Assembly (NCBI GenBank): GCA_032622095.1
Contig: CP136066.1
Location: 100,957,319-101,021,318 of the forward strand
Direction: 5' to 3'
DNA length: 64,000 bases
DNA from: Siphonodentalium dalli
Taxonomy: Eukaryota > Mollusca > Scaphopoda > Gadilida > Siphonodentaliidae
Below the pieces are notes generated by a model. The model saw only the letters and a list, made by a program, of their open reading frames with translations. It was not told where the DNA came from and did no database searches. This document shows, piece by piece, positions 24,950-36,400 of this stretch. Made by a program: the position numbers and the translations under genes. Numbering within the stretch: position 1 is the first letter of the stretch; every line of letters starts with the position of its first letter.

Positions 24950-26780
24950 TTTTGACATATTTAAACCACGCCCATTAGACTCGTGGAAGCATGATACTGG
25001 CGATGATTATATATATGTTTGGTGGTAATCAGCAACTAAACAAATTCTGAGAATAGTTATGACCCCACATCTCTCACCCAAACGACAGAAATTTGGCGTC
25101 TTTAAATCACAAGATTATATTCCTCGTACCATAGAGAAGAATAATATATCAATTTGGTGGAAATCTGGGCTAAAAATAGTTTATTAAATCAATTGTTGAT
25201 GCAACGCTGACTCGAACAACGCCATATTATATTGCGAAGGTGATTATGTATTCGTTTGTTGGAAATCGGCGACAAAACTATTTCACCATATTTTTTTAAT
25301 TTTGTCGACCTCCCCCTTTTCTTACCCTGACACCAACAGTGTCATTTCAGAAAAATTTAACCCGCACTATTATCTTCCTTGTAAAAAGTTACCCCTCTTA
25401 GAACGCCTTAGTGCCATCTCGATTGTATCGCGTAAAATTATATATAGAACGCACACAGACAGACAGAAAGACAGACAGACGGCACGATTTCTTGTATCAT
25501 TTGAGAAGAACGTGTCTGAATTTGATGGTAAATGGTACTAAAAATATTTTGTATCAGTTTCGGTGACCCTCCCGTCCCTATTTCGGACTCAAGCTGCACA
25601 CACTAAGACTCATTAGATATTAGAGATGCATATATATGAAATTGGTGAAAATTGGCGAGTATACAAATTCCTATCAAATTTAAGGTCCCCATATCTCTCA
25701 CCCATAGAGCACCAATTTGGTGTATCTAAACCACACGATAAGATTCCTCGTATCACGGAGAAGAATATGTATCAATCTGGTGGAAATCGGCACTAAACAT
25801 ATAGATATAATTTTTTGTGTGCCTCTCATCTTTATACACAACTGACTCGAATGGCCCCACTTGTGACATCCTTAAACCACATGATTACACTCCTGATATC
25901 ATGGAGATGATTGTTTATAAGTTTGGTGATAATCGGCGACTAAACATTTTTTTTATCAAATTTGGTGACAATCCCTCCCCCCATCTATCATACAAACAGC
26001 ACCACTATGGCATCTTTAAATCACACGATTAGATTCCTCGTATCATGGATAAGAAGGTGTATCAATTTGGTGAAATTGGCGCTCAAAAAAATGTGCATCA
26101 ATTTTGGTGCCCCTGTCCCTTTCAATGCAACCCTGACTCGAATGAGGCCACATTTGACAGATATAAGCCACACCATTAGACTCCTCATACCATGGGGATG
26201 ATGTTGTATAAGTGTGGTGGCAATCGGCGACTAAACCAATTATTATCAAATTTAGTGCCCGCCCCCTCCCAATCTCTCATCCAAAAGACAACAATTTTGG
26301 AGTTGTTAAATTGCACAATTAGACTCCTTGTATCATGAAGAAGAATATATATCAATTTGGTGGAAATTGGCGCTAAAATTAGTTTTATCAATTTTGGTGC
26401 CCCTCTCCCCTTCCGTGCATCCCTGACTCGAACAACGCCACTTTTGACATATTTAAACCACACCGTTGGATTATTCATATCATGCGAATGATTATTTGTA
26501 AGTTTCGTGGCAATCGGCGACAGAACAAAAATCTGCCCCCCCCCCCCCCTTCCGGGCACCCCTGACGCGAACGGCGCGACTTTTGCCATATTTAAACCAC
26601 ACCATTAGATTCCTCATATTATGGGGATGATTATATATAAGTTTGGTGGCAATCGGCGACAATTTTTTTTTCTGCCCCTCTCCCTTTCCTGCCCCTGACA
26701 ACAACGGCGTCACTTTAGAAAATTCTAACCCCGACCATTATCTTTCTCGTAAAAAGCTACTCCTAGTAGACACCTTTGGC
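24950..26780. repeat. Degenerate ~150-bp tandem repeat array inside the 4.86-kb insertion
   Basis: Recurring words are TTTGACATATTTAAACCACA, ATTAGACTCCTC, ATCATGGGGATGATT, AAGTTTGGTGGCAATCGGCGAC, and alternately CAATTTGGTGGAAATCGGCGC. It ends in an ACAGACAGACAG tract. A single inverted copy of this unit type occurs near 59570-59760. Minus-strand ORFs here are repeat by-products. Confidence 0.7.
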
Positions 26781-26855
26781 ATCATCTAGATGTTCCCCTG
26801 TGAATTGCTATAGAACACAGACAGACAGACAGACATTCGCAAATATAGATATAGA

Positions 26856-28749
26856 TTGTAGTTATATGGTAATAAAACTACAATTTATGAGAGTTAGTTC
26901 AAGGACAGCGCTACACCAATGAACTATATAAACAATCTTTGATCACTCAAAGCCATTTTATTTACATTCAATTCATCTGTTATCATGTTTGTGTCATTGC
27001 TTGATAAATGTAATATTGTAAATTTATGTCTATTTTTAATTTTCATTGTATAATCTGGTTGGGAATTGGGTACAAAACGGGAGCATTCCAGTAGTGCGTG
27101 ATATTTTGATGTCAGAATTGGGATACGAACCCACGCCAGTTTTGATATTTTGATAACCTTTTATGGTAGGTATCAAGCATATATTAATACAATCTGCCTT
27201 TGGCATTTTGGATGCATGTAATGAACAATCAATCACAGAAGGCAACCAAGCAGTGTTCTCAGTTGTATGATTGACAGGTTTCATAAGAGGATCATCAGCT
27301 ATAACAGTCTCACTCTTAATATTAGATACACAGTTATTCAACATGTGTATTTACTTCATTTGTACTAGGATGCTCAATAACAACATCAGGGCAAATAGTT
27401 ATTAGTCCATGTTTATGTGATGCCGTGCAACTCATAAGTGTTGACTTCCCCTTTTCGCCGACAGACAATATTGTCTGTATGGTTACATCTCTGATTGTAA
27501 TGTTAAAATAATTTTTTTCCATGATAGACAACTGCTGTGAGCAATAGGCATTCACTTATTTTGTTGTGACGTTTAATATGAGAGCTGGAAATAATGCTGT
27601 GTTTGTGTCATAGCTCATAAGGCAATATGAAGCTCTGAAATATACAACAACTGGTAACTTGCACCGATTGACCTCGGCTGTAAATACTGGTTGAGTTACT
27701 ACAGAATCAGACACGAGAAGACATATTCATCAGAATCCACTGGAACGTTATCATTCATGTCATGACCCTGCGGGTTTTATCTTTAAGCTTGTACTTAAAA
27801 TTTTAATGTAATGTCTCCTCGAATTACCATAAAGATTTCAAAGCACAGATTTTGATGTTGAGTTCTCGGTTGGTAGTGCGTATTAGACTATATACTATAT
27901 AGCATTAATATAAATGAAGAAATGATAATTACTAGATATCAGGGAATCAAGTACTTTTCAAAGTAATGCATTGCAATTACTAGCCTTTTTTCTACATTAA
28001 TATTTCCATTAATTTTATCAGTGTCAGATTACAAATTAAGACTATGCTTGTGTCTCCCAACCTGCCATAAAAGCTAAAGGTCCCTATTTTTTATCCATTC
28101 CATGTTTGGCTATAAATTAGTGTTTCAACACAATCTAAGCATTCACGTGCTACCAATGGCAATGAGATAAGTAAAGAGGTAATTTCCCTTGTCATAAACA
28201 ATATGAGCGATATTCTTATTTTTTTTTAAATCCCTACCTATCATATTTTGCTCAAGCGAATATAACCTTTAGTCAAATTAGACATTAGATTAATTATGAC
28301 AATCTGCTATTTTCCCCCAGGAACTTTATCAATATACCAAATGATATACCTCATATTATATCAATATATATACCATGGTTGCAACTACAATTAGATACTC
28401 ACCTCGGAGCTCGCACAAGTTTGACAATGTGTATGTACGTATTCTTTGAATTGTCACATGTAATGGCAATGAGATACATGTTGAGGTGATTTCCCTTATC
28501 ATAAACAATACGAGTGTGGCGATCAATGCTTGGTATATAGAAAGACTACCACACGAGTGATTATATGCGTTCCGCTTCAGTATATAGCTGTTAACCATGC
28601 GCATGTCTTGATGTCAGTTCCGTCCGTAAGGGAGTGTGTTTGGTGACGTCATGGGGTGAAGACTTGTATATGTATGTGACTCCATTGCTTGTGTATATAC
28701 ATTTATGCTATGTAAATACTAGTTTTATATAGTAGTGTATACATGGTCC
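26856..28749. other. Downstream region of copy A; no firm gene
   Basis: 26856-26966 is homologous to 62975-63107 downstream of copy B. Two overlapping minus-strand frames at 27036-27555 (102 and 73 codons, offset by a frameshift near 27340) lack any motif I recognise. They could be an old gene fragment or chance. The rest is AT-rich without structure. Confidence 0.3.
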
Positions 28750-29960
28750 AGGAGATGAGGGACCCTGTAGGCTGACAAATTAAATAAGTCGCTCTTCAAA
28801 AGGTTTCGTCCTTAGGCCTTCTTCAGTTGATATTATTCAGACAAAATCACATGATGGTATTCAATTAAACACACAAAATAACAATGGCAGATTATTTTAC
28901 AACGACGTTAAAGGTCTTTCGTCAGAGAACATCAACTAACACTATATAGACAACGCTATCGCAGCATTGACAATCAAAAGTTGGCGCCGTTTCCTCTAGC
29001 ATTGAAACTGTGACCAGTCCGGGTTTTCAACTTAGCTATCCAACGGTCTTCAAGAATCAGTATCAGCTGTTTGTTCCCATTAATCTTTTCTAAAACCGAT
29101 AAATACCCTTAAATTGTCAATGGAATATCCCGGTTTATTAAAATGTCCATATATAGGCCGGCTTATAATCGCGACGTTGAATGTCCCTCAGATGATCCAC
29201 GACCCTTTATGACAACGTACACCGCGTATCCTATATATTGGGGAGCCGTTCCTCTATGTATCCCCTATTTGCAGATATCTGCTAGTGATTCACAGATATC
29301 TCCTCGTGAATTAACAAATATCTGCTAATGATTTAGAGATATCTCCTAATGAATTAAGAGATATCTGCTAGTGATTTAAAGATATCTCCATATTAATATG
29401 GAGATATCTCCTTAGCAATTGGAAATATCTTCACAATAATTGGAGATATATCTTATTGAATTGGCGATATCTCCAAATGAATTGGAGATATCTGTAAATA
29501 GGGGATAAATAGAGGAACGGCGCCCCATAGGATCCACATATCAAACAACTTAAACAATATATCACATTTCTGGTTTTACAATTACTATTTCTACACACTT
29601 TATATTCTGCATTCCGTGTCGTATTTTTAATTTCATCCAAACACATAATTGTGCAAGTGGCACACGAATCCGTACATGATTGTGAAGGCATCGATACAGA
29701 TCTACTCGTTTTACGATGAACCAGAATATCCCCCAAATTACTGTCTATCTTGTATGAGATTAAAGGCGGCTCGGCAAAAACCGTCCGCATCCGGTTTGAT
29801 TAATATATATAGAATATCCATATGCTTCCTGGTTATCTCTCCTAAACCCGGGAGAGTACTGCTATATGTCACCACAAGATGTACCCTTCCATATTTTGTC
29901 ACCTTGGCTGTTTTCCTCCATTTTAACAATTGCTTCCTGTCTAAGCTATCGACCTATCTG
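28750..29960 (-). pseudogene. Penelope-like retroelement 3' part (RT end and GIY-YIG), broken
   Basis: Reading leftward: VVTYSSTLP...ITRKHMDIL (29910-29830), then after a frameshift PPLISYKIDSNLGDILVH (29760-29705). Next come the Cys motif CTDSCATC, NCKTRNVIY, and CLSCLICGSY, the GIY half of the nuclease. A 289-bp MITE interrupts here. Beyond it YIGYA resumes, and at 29062-28975 LEDRWIAKLKTRTGHSFN closes the GIY-YIG domain before a stop. This order (RT, linker, GIY-YIG) is diagnostic of Penelope-like elements. Further stops and the 5' truncation make it dead. The 3' tail (28826-28803) carries CTGAAGA...GAAAC. Confidence 0.75.
29238..29526. mobile_element. 289-bp palindromic MITE inserted in the Penelope GIY-YIG motif
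   Basis: Ends GGGGAGCCGTTCCTCTATGT and, inverted, GGGGCGCCGTTCCTCTATTT extend into CCCCTATTTRCAGATATCT. The interior is made of ~24-bp units with AGATATCTCC and TAATGAATTA. The centre ATCTCCATATTAATATGGAG is a perfect dyad near 29385-29406, so the whole element folds on itself. The host carries ATA on both sides (29235-29237 and 29527-29529). Removing the element with one ATA rejoins the Penelope frame at S-Y-I-G. Confidence 0.75.
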
Positions 29961-30584
29961 GGCTGTTTCTCGGTGAATCGCGCACTGTATTCACTCCGCC
30001 TTTATAATTGCTTTTAGCTCAATACTTTAGCGTTGTAAGCTATTGTCGTCGACAGGAATATCCGATTTTTAGAAAGATTCTGGCGGAGATTTCAAAGCTA
30101 ATTTACAGCCTTTCCAGAAGAATTTCGGACCAATTGTTTTTCTTTTCCTGACAGTTCGATACGCACGCCAGTTTTATGCTATGAGTGCAATAAATTATTC
30201 CATAACATGGCCATTAAACGCGTAAGAAGTCAGAAATCCCAGTATATTTCGTCCAGCCTTTGCCATATTTTCGGGGCAGTACTCCGAGATCGCTGCGATA
30301 TCGAGCGAGATTACGGTACATGACAAATTGCGGATTGAGACGGAATGCGAGACAGAATGACAAACTGCGGAACAGAAATTTCAATAACGTGGGACGGCCG
30401 ATTTCTCGAAGAATTTAGCACATATAGGGCTTATTTTGGCGTCTAACGAAAGCTCCATATTCTCCCGAAATAAATATATTAAACCTGTCAATCACAGGAC
30501 CCCATATATATCGGAAACCAGTGACAATCGAAACGGACAGTAACCCAATAGTTGCTATATATACATGGAAATAATCTTAACGAC
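29961..30584. other. Intergenic, no gene recognised
   Basis: GC-moderate sequence without repeats I could define. Open frames are short and carry no motif. Confidence 0.3.
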
Positions 30585-30890
30585 ATGACACCACGTATCC
30601 AGCGAACGATGCTGAAATTACAGAAGTATGACCTGAATTCCCAGTACACACCCAAAAACAACTTGTTATAGCAGACACAATATCGCGAGCCTACATACCT
30701 CACGTTAGTTCTGATATTGAGTTGTCAGAGGAAATGGATGTGTGTGTGTCGATACAATAAGATCATCTCTACCGATTTCTGACCAAAAATGGAATGAATT
30801 CGATGAAGCCAGCGCAGAAGATTCCACATTGCAACACGTTATCGATAAGTTGCAGAGAGGTGATTTGAAATTAAATCACCCATACTGTCA
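30585..30890 (+). pseudogene. Gypsy (Ty3-type) LTR retrotransposon pol scrap
   Basis: TPRIQRTMLKLQKYDLNSQY followed, after a frameshift near 30662, by VIADTISRAYIP: the end of RNase H and the tether that precedes integrase in Gypsy pol. A second frameshift leads to LPISDQKWNEFDEASAED and LQHVIDKLQRG (30765-30860), the usual pre-integrase segment. Only about 300 bp survive, with no LTRs. It is directly followed by an unrelated LINE fragment. Described only; clearly dead. Confidence 0.65.
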
Positions 30891-30894
30891 CATC

Positions 30895-31990
30895 ATTTGC
30901 ATTATTTCGAACATTCATCTTACCCTTATACACTTATGGACTAGAACTCTCTCTACCATCTGGGAGGATTCTTGATCAACTGGAGAAGCACCATAGACGG
31001 ATTTATAGACAACTACTTTCTCTACCGAGTAATGCGGCTAATGTCTCAGTATATATACTATCTGGTCTCTTACCCTTGCAAGCCGTCATCCACAAAAGAG
31101 CAATGGGTCTATTTGGAAATATATCACGCCTAGCTGTGGACTCTTGTGAACATCAACTTGCCATGAGGCAACTTTCATTCAAACCATCTACCAGTAACAG
31201 TTGGTTTATTGCTGTGCAACAAATTTTTGCTACGTACAACCTCCCAGATCCATTAGACATACTTCAACATCCTATGAGTAAAATGGAAATGAAGAATATG
31301 ATCAACAAAGCAGTCAACACATACTGGAAAGAGCAAATTCTAAATGATGCCAACATGTACCCATCACTAAACTTCTTATCCAAAGAATATTCTCCTGGAA
31401 AATGTCATCCAGTAATTACATGCAGTGCCACAAGCAGTAGAGACTACACTCGCATCCCAGTAAAAACTAAAATAGCCACTGGCACGTATATCTTGCAAAC
31501 TAATCGAGTGAAGTTTAATAAGGCCGAAGTTGATCCTACCTGTCAACTCTGCAAGCAACATCCAGAGACTTTAGAACATTTCATACTGCAGTGTGACCAC
31601 CTGAATGATGTGCGTAAAAGAGTGATGCCACATATTACTCAACTGATCCAGGATGCCAGCAGGTCTCATCCCGAGATTCTACAGCACAGCCTGCTCCAGA
31701 TTGTGATTGATGCGAATGCAGCCATTAATAATGGTACCACACCAGCTAAAGAGATCGGTCTACTCCAATTCCATTCACGTAGACTATGCTACAACCTACA
31801 CACAGAAAGATATAATGGTCTAAAATTGACAACCAAGTCGTTGGGTGACACCCATGGATGATCTTAATTATCACTGATATTTTAACAGAATTTTTAACCT
31901 GTACATAGATGCGTACTAAACTGTGAATAATACCGAAAGGGTGTGCCTTTAAAGGCAGAAAGTCAAGAAACAGGTAAACAGGTAAATGTT
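30895..31990 (+). mobile_element. 5'-truncated LINE: C-terminal ORF2 plus 3' UTR
   Basis: Insertion truncated at its 5' end beside the Gypsy scrap. The coding part ends at 31861 and is followed by about 130 bp of 3' UTR-like DNA ending in the short repeated tail AACAGGTAAACAGGTAAATG. The truncated 5' end is typical of target-primed reverse transcription. Confidence 0.65.
30911..31861 (+). pseudogene. LINE ORF2 C-terminal domain
   Basis: The frame is open from about 30911, upstream of the first Met. It contains YTYGLELSLP (from 30929) and HHRRIYRQLLSLP, then ILSGLLPLQAVIHKRA, and the zinc knuckle CQLCKQHPETLEHFILQC (from 31540). It stops at 31859-31861. The YG.E..P start and C-x2-C...H-x5-C knuckle are the usual layout after the reverse transcriptase of CR1/Jockey-type LINEs. 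The endonuclease and RT domains are absent. It is a different family from 33463-36924. Confidence 0.75.
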
Positions 31991-32022
31991 TCATGTCAGA
32001 TACCCAGCCACTGGTGAAATAA

Positions 32023-32280
32023 TTATGGGAATTTAATGTCTTGTAGTTTTTCCTCCAACGTGTATGCGCTCACAGAATTCACCAGGTAGTTCACAATATC
32101 TGGATAAGTCATATCTGCAAATCCGCTAGTTGCGTCAGTTTCAGATCTCCATTTTACTTTGTTTACATTGTCGTACGGGTCGATTCCGTCGATTAACTCC
32201 AGCTTTTCAAGGTATCTCCGCTTTGAACGTTCGTCTAAAGTATCGATATACTTTTGTCCGGTTTTCTTTTTTGTCGCCAT
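32023..32280 (-). CDS. N-terminal exon-like fragment of a YqaJ-nuclease-associated family
   Basis: Starting at ATG 32280-32278, it reads MATKKKTGQKYIDTLDERSK and then YLEKLELIDGIDPY. The segment TYPDIVNYLVNSVSAYTLEE follows, and it ends at a stop at 32023. The block DIVNYL....SAYT.E matches, from memory, the N-terminal part of multi-exon invertebrate proteins that carry a YqaJ-type exonuclease and occur in many transposon-linked copies. The expected continuation after YT.E (KAYKSL-like) is missing and no good donor was found, so this is probably a fragment. Function cannot be stated. Confidence 0.4.
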   Translation of the reverse strand: MATKKKTGQKYIDTLDERSKRRYLEKLELIDGIDPYDNVNKVKWRSETDATSGFADMTYPDIVNYLVNSVSAYTLEEKLQDIKFP

Positions 32281-32440
32281 CTCGTTCAAATTAACACATA
32301 GTCGTTTATCGAGAGTAAAATTGTAGAAAAATGTCTTCGTGGATAGAAATGTAAACACAGACGAGCTTGACGCACAAGGTGGCGGCGCGCAAGAGGAATA
32401 ACTATATATACAACCTTAGCGAATACGGTCTATACAAACC

Positions 32441-32869
32441 GATCTCCAGACGTCCGCATACATGGTGTCGGCATTGTATTGGCTGTCTTCCCATAGTACA
32501 CTGTGTTTGATTTTCGAAACAAACGAATGCTACAAATCAATCTGTGCGCTAACTGGGTGTGAATACATAGATAACGCCCAATCATTTGTGGAACCACGAT
32601 CAACCCGCATAGCAGTACATCTGTTCCATGACAAATGGCATCCCAACACTGATGGCGTGGAACGATTGGGCAGAAACATTCGCCACGGGACGAACAGTCG
32701 ACAGACCTTTGACCCTTCGTTTCATCAGCATGGTCGGTGGTCACACTCACAACCTGCGACGAATCACCAGTCCCCAGCGGGTGACTTGAAAGACTCCCAA
32801 ACTTTAATGGCTTCTGAACTCGGTAGTTTGATAGCAGAACTGAGAGCGTGCATCAAAGGGACAAATTAG
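32441..32869 (+). pseudogene. SGNH/GDSL-type esterase fragment, possibly LINE ORF1
   Basis: The open frame 32462-32869 carries CYKSICALTGCEYIDNAQSF and LFHDKWHPNTDGVERLGRNI. The DxxH (D-K-W-H) followed by P/N..G...L...I is block V of SGNH hydrolases. The earlier block (PISRRP-like) appears just upstream in another frame, so the 5' part is shifted or lost. Some CR1/L2-clade LINEs encode such an esterase in ORF1, and this fragment lies about 590 bp upstream of the intact LINE ORF2 on the same strand. I infer, but cannot prove, that they belong together. Otherwise it is a host or retrogene fragment. Confidence 0.45.
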
Positions 32870-33462
32870 TTCCATGTGGTTTTTGTAGGCATGGCACAGC
32901 TTAATCTCCAGTAAGATGGACTTTGGTTTCATCGCACTTGTATACAAATTGAATAACGTTTTAATTACTTGTTTAACATCCGACATCGACCCTTTAAGTC
33001 GGCACGTTTTATGTACCGACAATGAACGCATTGTTGGTAATTATCTACCATAATCTCACTTGTTAGCACCATGTATCAATTAAATGATGACCACCAGCTT
33101 GTTATCAAATCATCTATAACGATCTTCATACGAACCAATGTGGATACAATAACAGGCCATCAGTGTAAACAACATGTGTTATGAAAGCAAACAAAAGCAT
33201 TTCGCCCAGTGGATAAGTAACTTTCATTTCTGTATGATTTCAAAATATTCCTTAAGTAAAATGTGTCCCTCTGTAGATTATGCTGTTGCCATGCACGATG
33301 AAGCACTATAATGGTATACTCTTTGTTTTTTAGTATTGTTGTTAAATTTTATTAGTATGAACGCATTATATACGTATACTTCAAATGTTTGATTTAGGTA
33401 AATTGTACAATTGTAGGGAGAATAGGAAATCTTACCAGCTCCATGGCTAGTACACTGAAATA

Positions 33463-36400
33463 ATGTCTGACACTAGTTCAACAGATCACAGTAATACAAT
33501 CCGATATACAAGCTGGAATGTGCAAGGGATCCGTAAAAAAATAAGAGATCCAGATTTTAGAAACCAAATAGAGAGATATGAGTTTATTACTCTGGTAGAA
33601 ACGTGGCATCAAGATTCACCAGATATTCATTTAGAAGGGTATGAAAATCTAAATTTAAGTCGTTCCCAGGCCAAGAAAAAGGGTGGTATAGCCTTTTATT
33701 TTCTCTCAAAATTCAAAAAGTACATGCGAAAAGTCTACACTGTAAACGAGGTAGCACTATGTGTCGAGTTCGATGGTCAAATGCTTAACCAATCCTCAAA
33801 AGTAATATTTGTGTCATTGTATATTCCGCCCAGCAATTCTAGTTTTTGGAAGACGAAAGATAAAGACGATGATATATTTGAATGTGTCGAGAAGGCTTTA
33901 GCTCGATACAAGAGCGGTGAACTATTAATTCTCGGCGGGGATTTCAATGCACGCACAGGTGAATTGCCAGACCACGTGGTATCTGACAGTGATAAGCACA
34001 CGCCACTCCCAGCTGATTACATAATTGACACGTGCCCCAATAGAGCCAGTATGGATAGTCGTATAAACTCTTTTGGTCGCCAGCTCATAAATCTCAGCCG
34101 AAGTTGTGGTATTCGTGTAATTAATGGACGATCTACAGGCGATAGACTTGGTCATTTCACAAGCTATCAATATAATGGGGCGAGCGTCGTTGATTATATC
34201 CTTATAACAGAGAGTTTTCTTTGCGCGGTTGATTACTTTTGTGTTAAACTTCCAACTGAATTCTCTGACCATTGTCAATTAGTTCTTCACTTAAAATATG
34301 ACAATGAACGATGCCAATCACAAAACAAATATAAATATACCCAACTTAGAACACATCTTAAATGGGCAGAGCATAGTGAGGAGAAATTACGCAACGCCAT
34401 GCATAATACGTCCATTCGCGGACGCTTAGCTGATTATAAAACGTATCACTATCAGCATGATGTTTATGGTGCCAAAAATGCGACCAAAGACCTTATGCAA
34501 ATAGTAAAAGACGTAAACATGTACGCATGTGTACGAAGGGTAGTTAGTAGGAAGAAAACTCCGCGTAAAAGAAAATGGTTTGACGGACAATGTAGGGAAT
34601 TTAAGCGCGATCTCGGGAAAATCATTAATGATATGAGGAATAACCCATTTGACCCAAACCTAAGAACGCGATACCATGTGAAACGAAAAGCGTACAAAAA
34701 GGCGCTGAAGGCTAAACGACGAGCATTCTACGCAGATATATATTGTAAACTAGATACTTTAGAAACAACCAACCCAAAACAATATTGGGAAATCATAACA
34801 AAAATGCGGCAGAGACCGCTCTCACAAAATGAACTTGATGCTGATCGATCAGTTGATTTTTTCACTGAGCTTTATTGTCCGAAACCTGATAATCCAGATT
34901 GTGGATTATCTTCGGACACATATCAAACTTGTAATCAAGCTATCAATAATGATGATATCACGACAGAGGAAGTTCTTGGCGCTACAAGAGAACTAAAAAA
35001 CGGAAAGGCGATTGGACCCGACCAAAATTCGAACGAATTGCTGAAGTCACTCGTTCCATTGATAATTGATGAAATTGTAAAATTGTTTAACTTAATTCTG
35101 GAGACAGGACATTATCCGAGTGATTGGAGCGAATCTACCCTCACTTTAATTCACAAAAAAGGAGACAAAAGTGATCCCAATAACTACAGGGCAATAGCAA
35201 TATCATCGGCGGTCGGTAAATTGTTTAACAAAATAATTAATCGTCGGTTAATCGATTTCTTACATGTAAACAATATTATCAGCGAAAACCAATTTGGTTT
35301 TTCGAAAGGGAAGAGCACCATTGATGGAGCATTTGTTCTGCACGCGGCCATTCAAAAATACAAACGATTGGGAAAGCCCCTATATGCTGCATTCATAGAT
35401 TTCAGAAAAGCGTTCGATACAGTAAACAGACAATTACTTTTTAAAAAATTAAAATGCGCGGGCATTAAGGGACTCATACTACGGATAATACAGTCACTAT
35501 ATGACAATAGCTACTATATCACCAAAACAAACAAAGGGTTGGGGCCTCCATGCTTATCGACGATAGGTGTTAGGCAGGGATACATATTGTCCCCAAACCT
35601 GTTCAAAATCTTTATTGACGACATTAAAAAAGAGTTTGACAGTCCTTGCGAGGCTGTCCATTTAGGCAATGATACACTTAATCACATTTTATTCGCTGAC
35701 GACCTGGTTTTACTTTCTGATACTCCAAGTGGGCTACAGTGCTGTCTAAACAGACTAAATAGATACACTGAGAACAATAAACTCACCGTGAACACTGATA
35801 AAACTAAATGTGTGGTGTTTAGAAGTAGGAAAACAAAAACTTTACCAGACTTTCACATTGGAAATCAAAAGTTGGAAATTGTTAATGAATACAATTATCT
35901 TGGAATTAAATTTAGTAATACGGGTAGATTCTCACATGCAATGGAAGAATTGAGTGCTAAAGGACTCAAAGCAATGCATTCTTTATTTAACGCATGTACA
36001 AACGACGCACCGATTCCACTAGTGACTTCTGTAAAACTCTTCGATAGATTAATTAAGCCGATATTGTTATATGGTAGCGAAATATGGGGTGTGGAAATAA
36101 CCACTAAAAATCACGACCGCCTTCCATGTGAGAAGGTACACATAAAATATTGTAAGCGGTTACTCGGAGTCGGCAGATTTTCTTCGAACAACGCGGTTCG
36201 CGCCGAGTTAGGGAGCCATCCATTATTTATTGACGTGGCATGCAGACTTTCATCTTATGTAATTAAGATAATTTCACGGTCGGACTGTAATCTGCTCCGT
36301 AATGCTGCGTTGGAACAACAAGTGGCATCGGTTAAGAAATCAATCTTCAAAACGGCAGAATCACTGGGGTGGAATATTGCAGACCTAAACAATCCGGGTC

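Larger units (their letters stand above)
21992..26855 (-). mobile_element. 4.86-kb Helitron-like insertion 3' of P450 copy A
   Basis: On the minus strand it begins A|TCTATATCTATATTTGCG with (TGTC)n and ends in a GC-rich hairpin region GGGCAACGCCGGG, AACCCTG, CTAG|T. Copy B lacks it: TATTTAGAA|GTGTAGTTATATGG at 62963-62985 corresponds to TATTTAGAA|TTGTAGTTATATGG flanking the insert. Inside are a 76-bp minisatellite (23290-23830), AT-rich DNA with an AGATTTA-type scrap (24664), and a degenerate ~150-bp repeat array (24950-26780). No Rep/helicase coding was found, so it is non-autonomous and possibly composite. Confidence 0.7.

Noticed and set aside
26043-26713. Minus-strand frames with Gly/Arg-rich peptides
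   Set aside because: They lie in the degenerate ~150-bp repeat array and a poly-C run; no domain, and frames shift between units.
32430-32750. Minus-strand frame opposite the SGNH fragment
   Set aside because: Shadow of the plus-strand frame that carries the DKWH block; no motif of its own.
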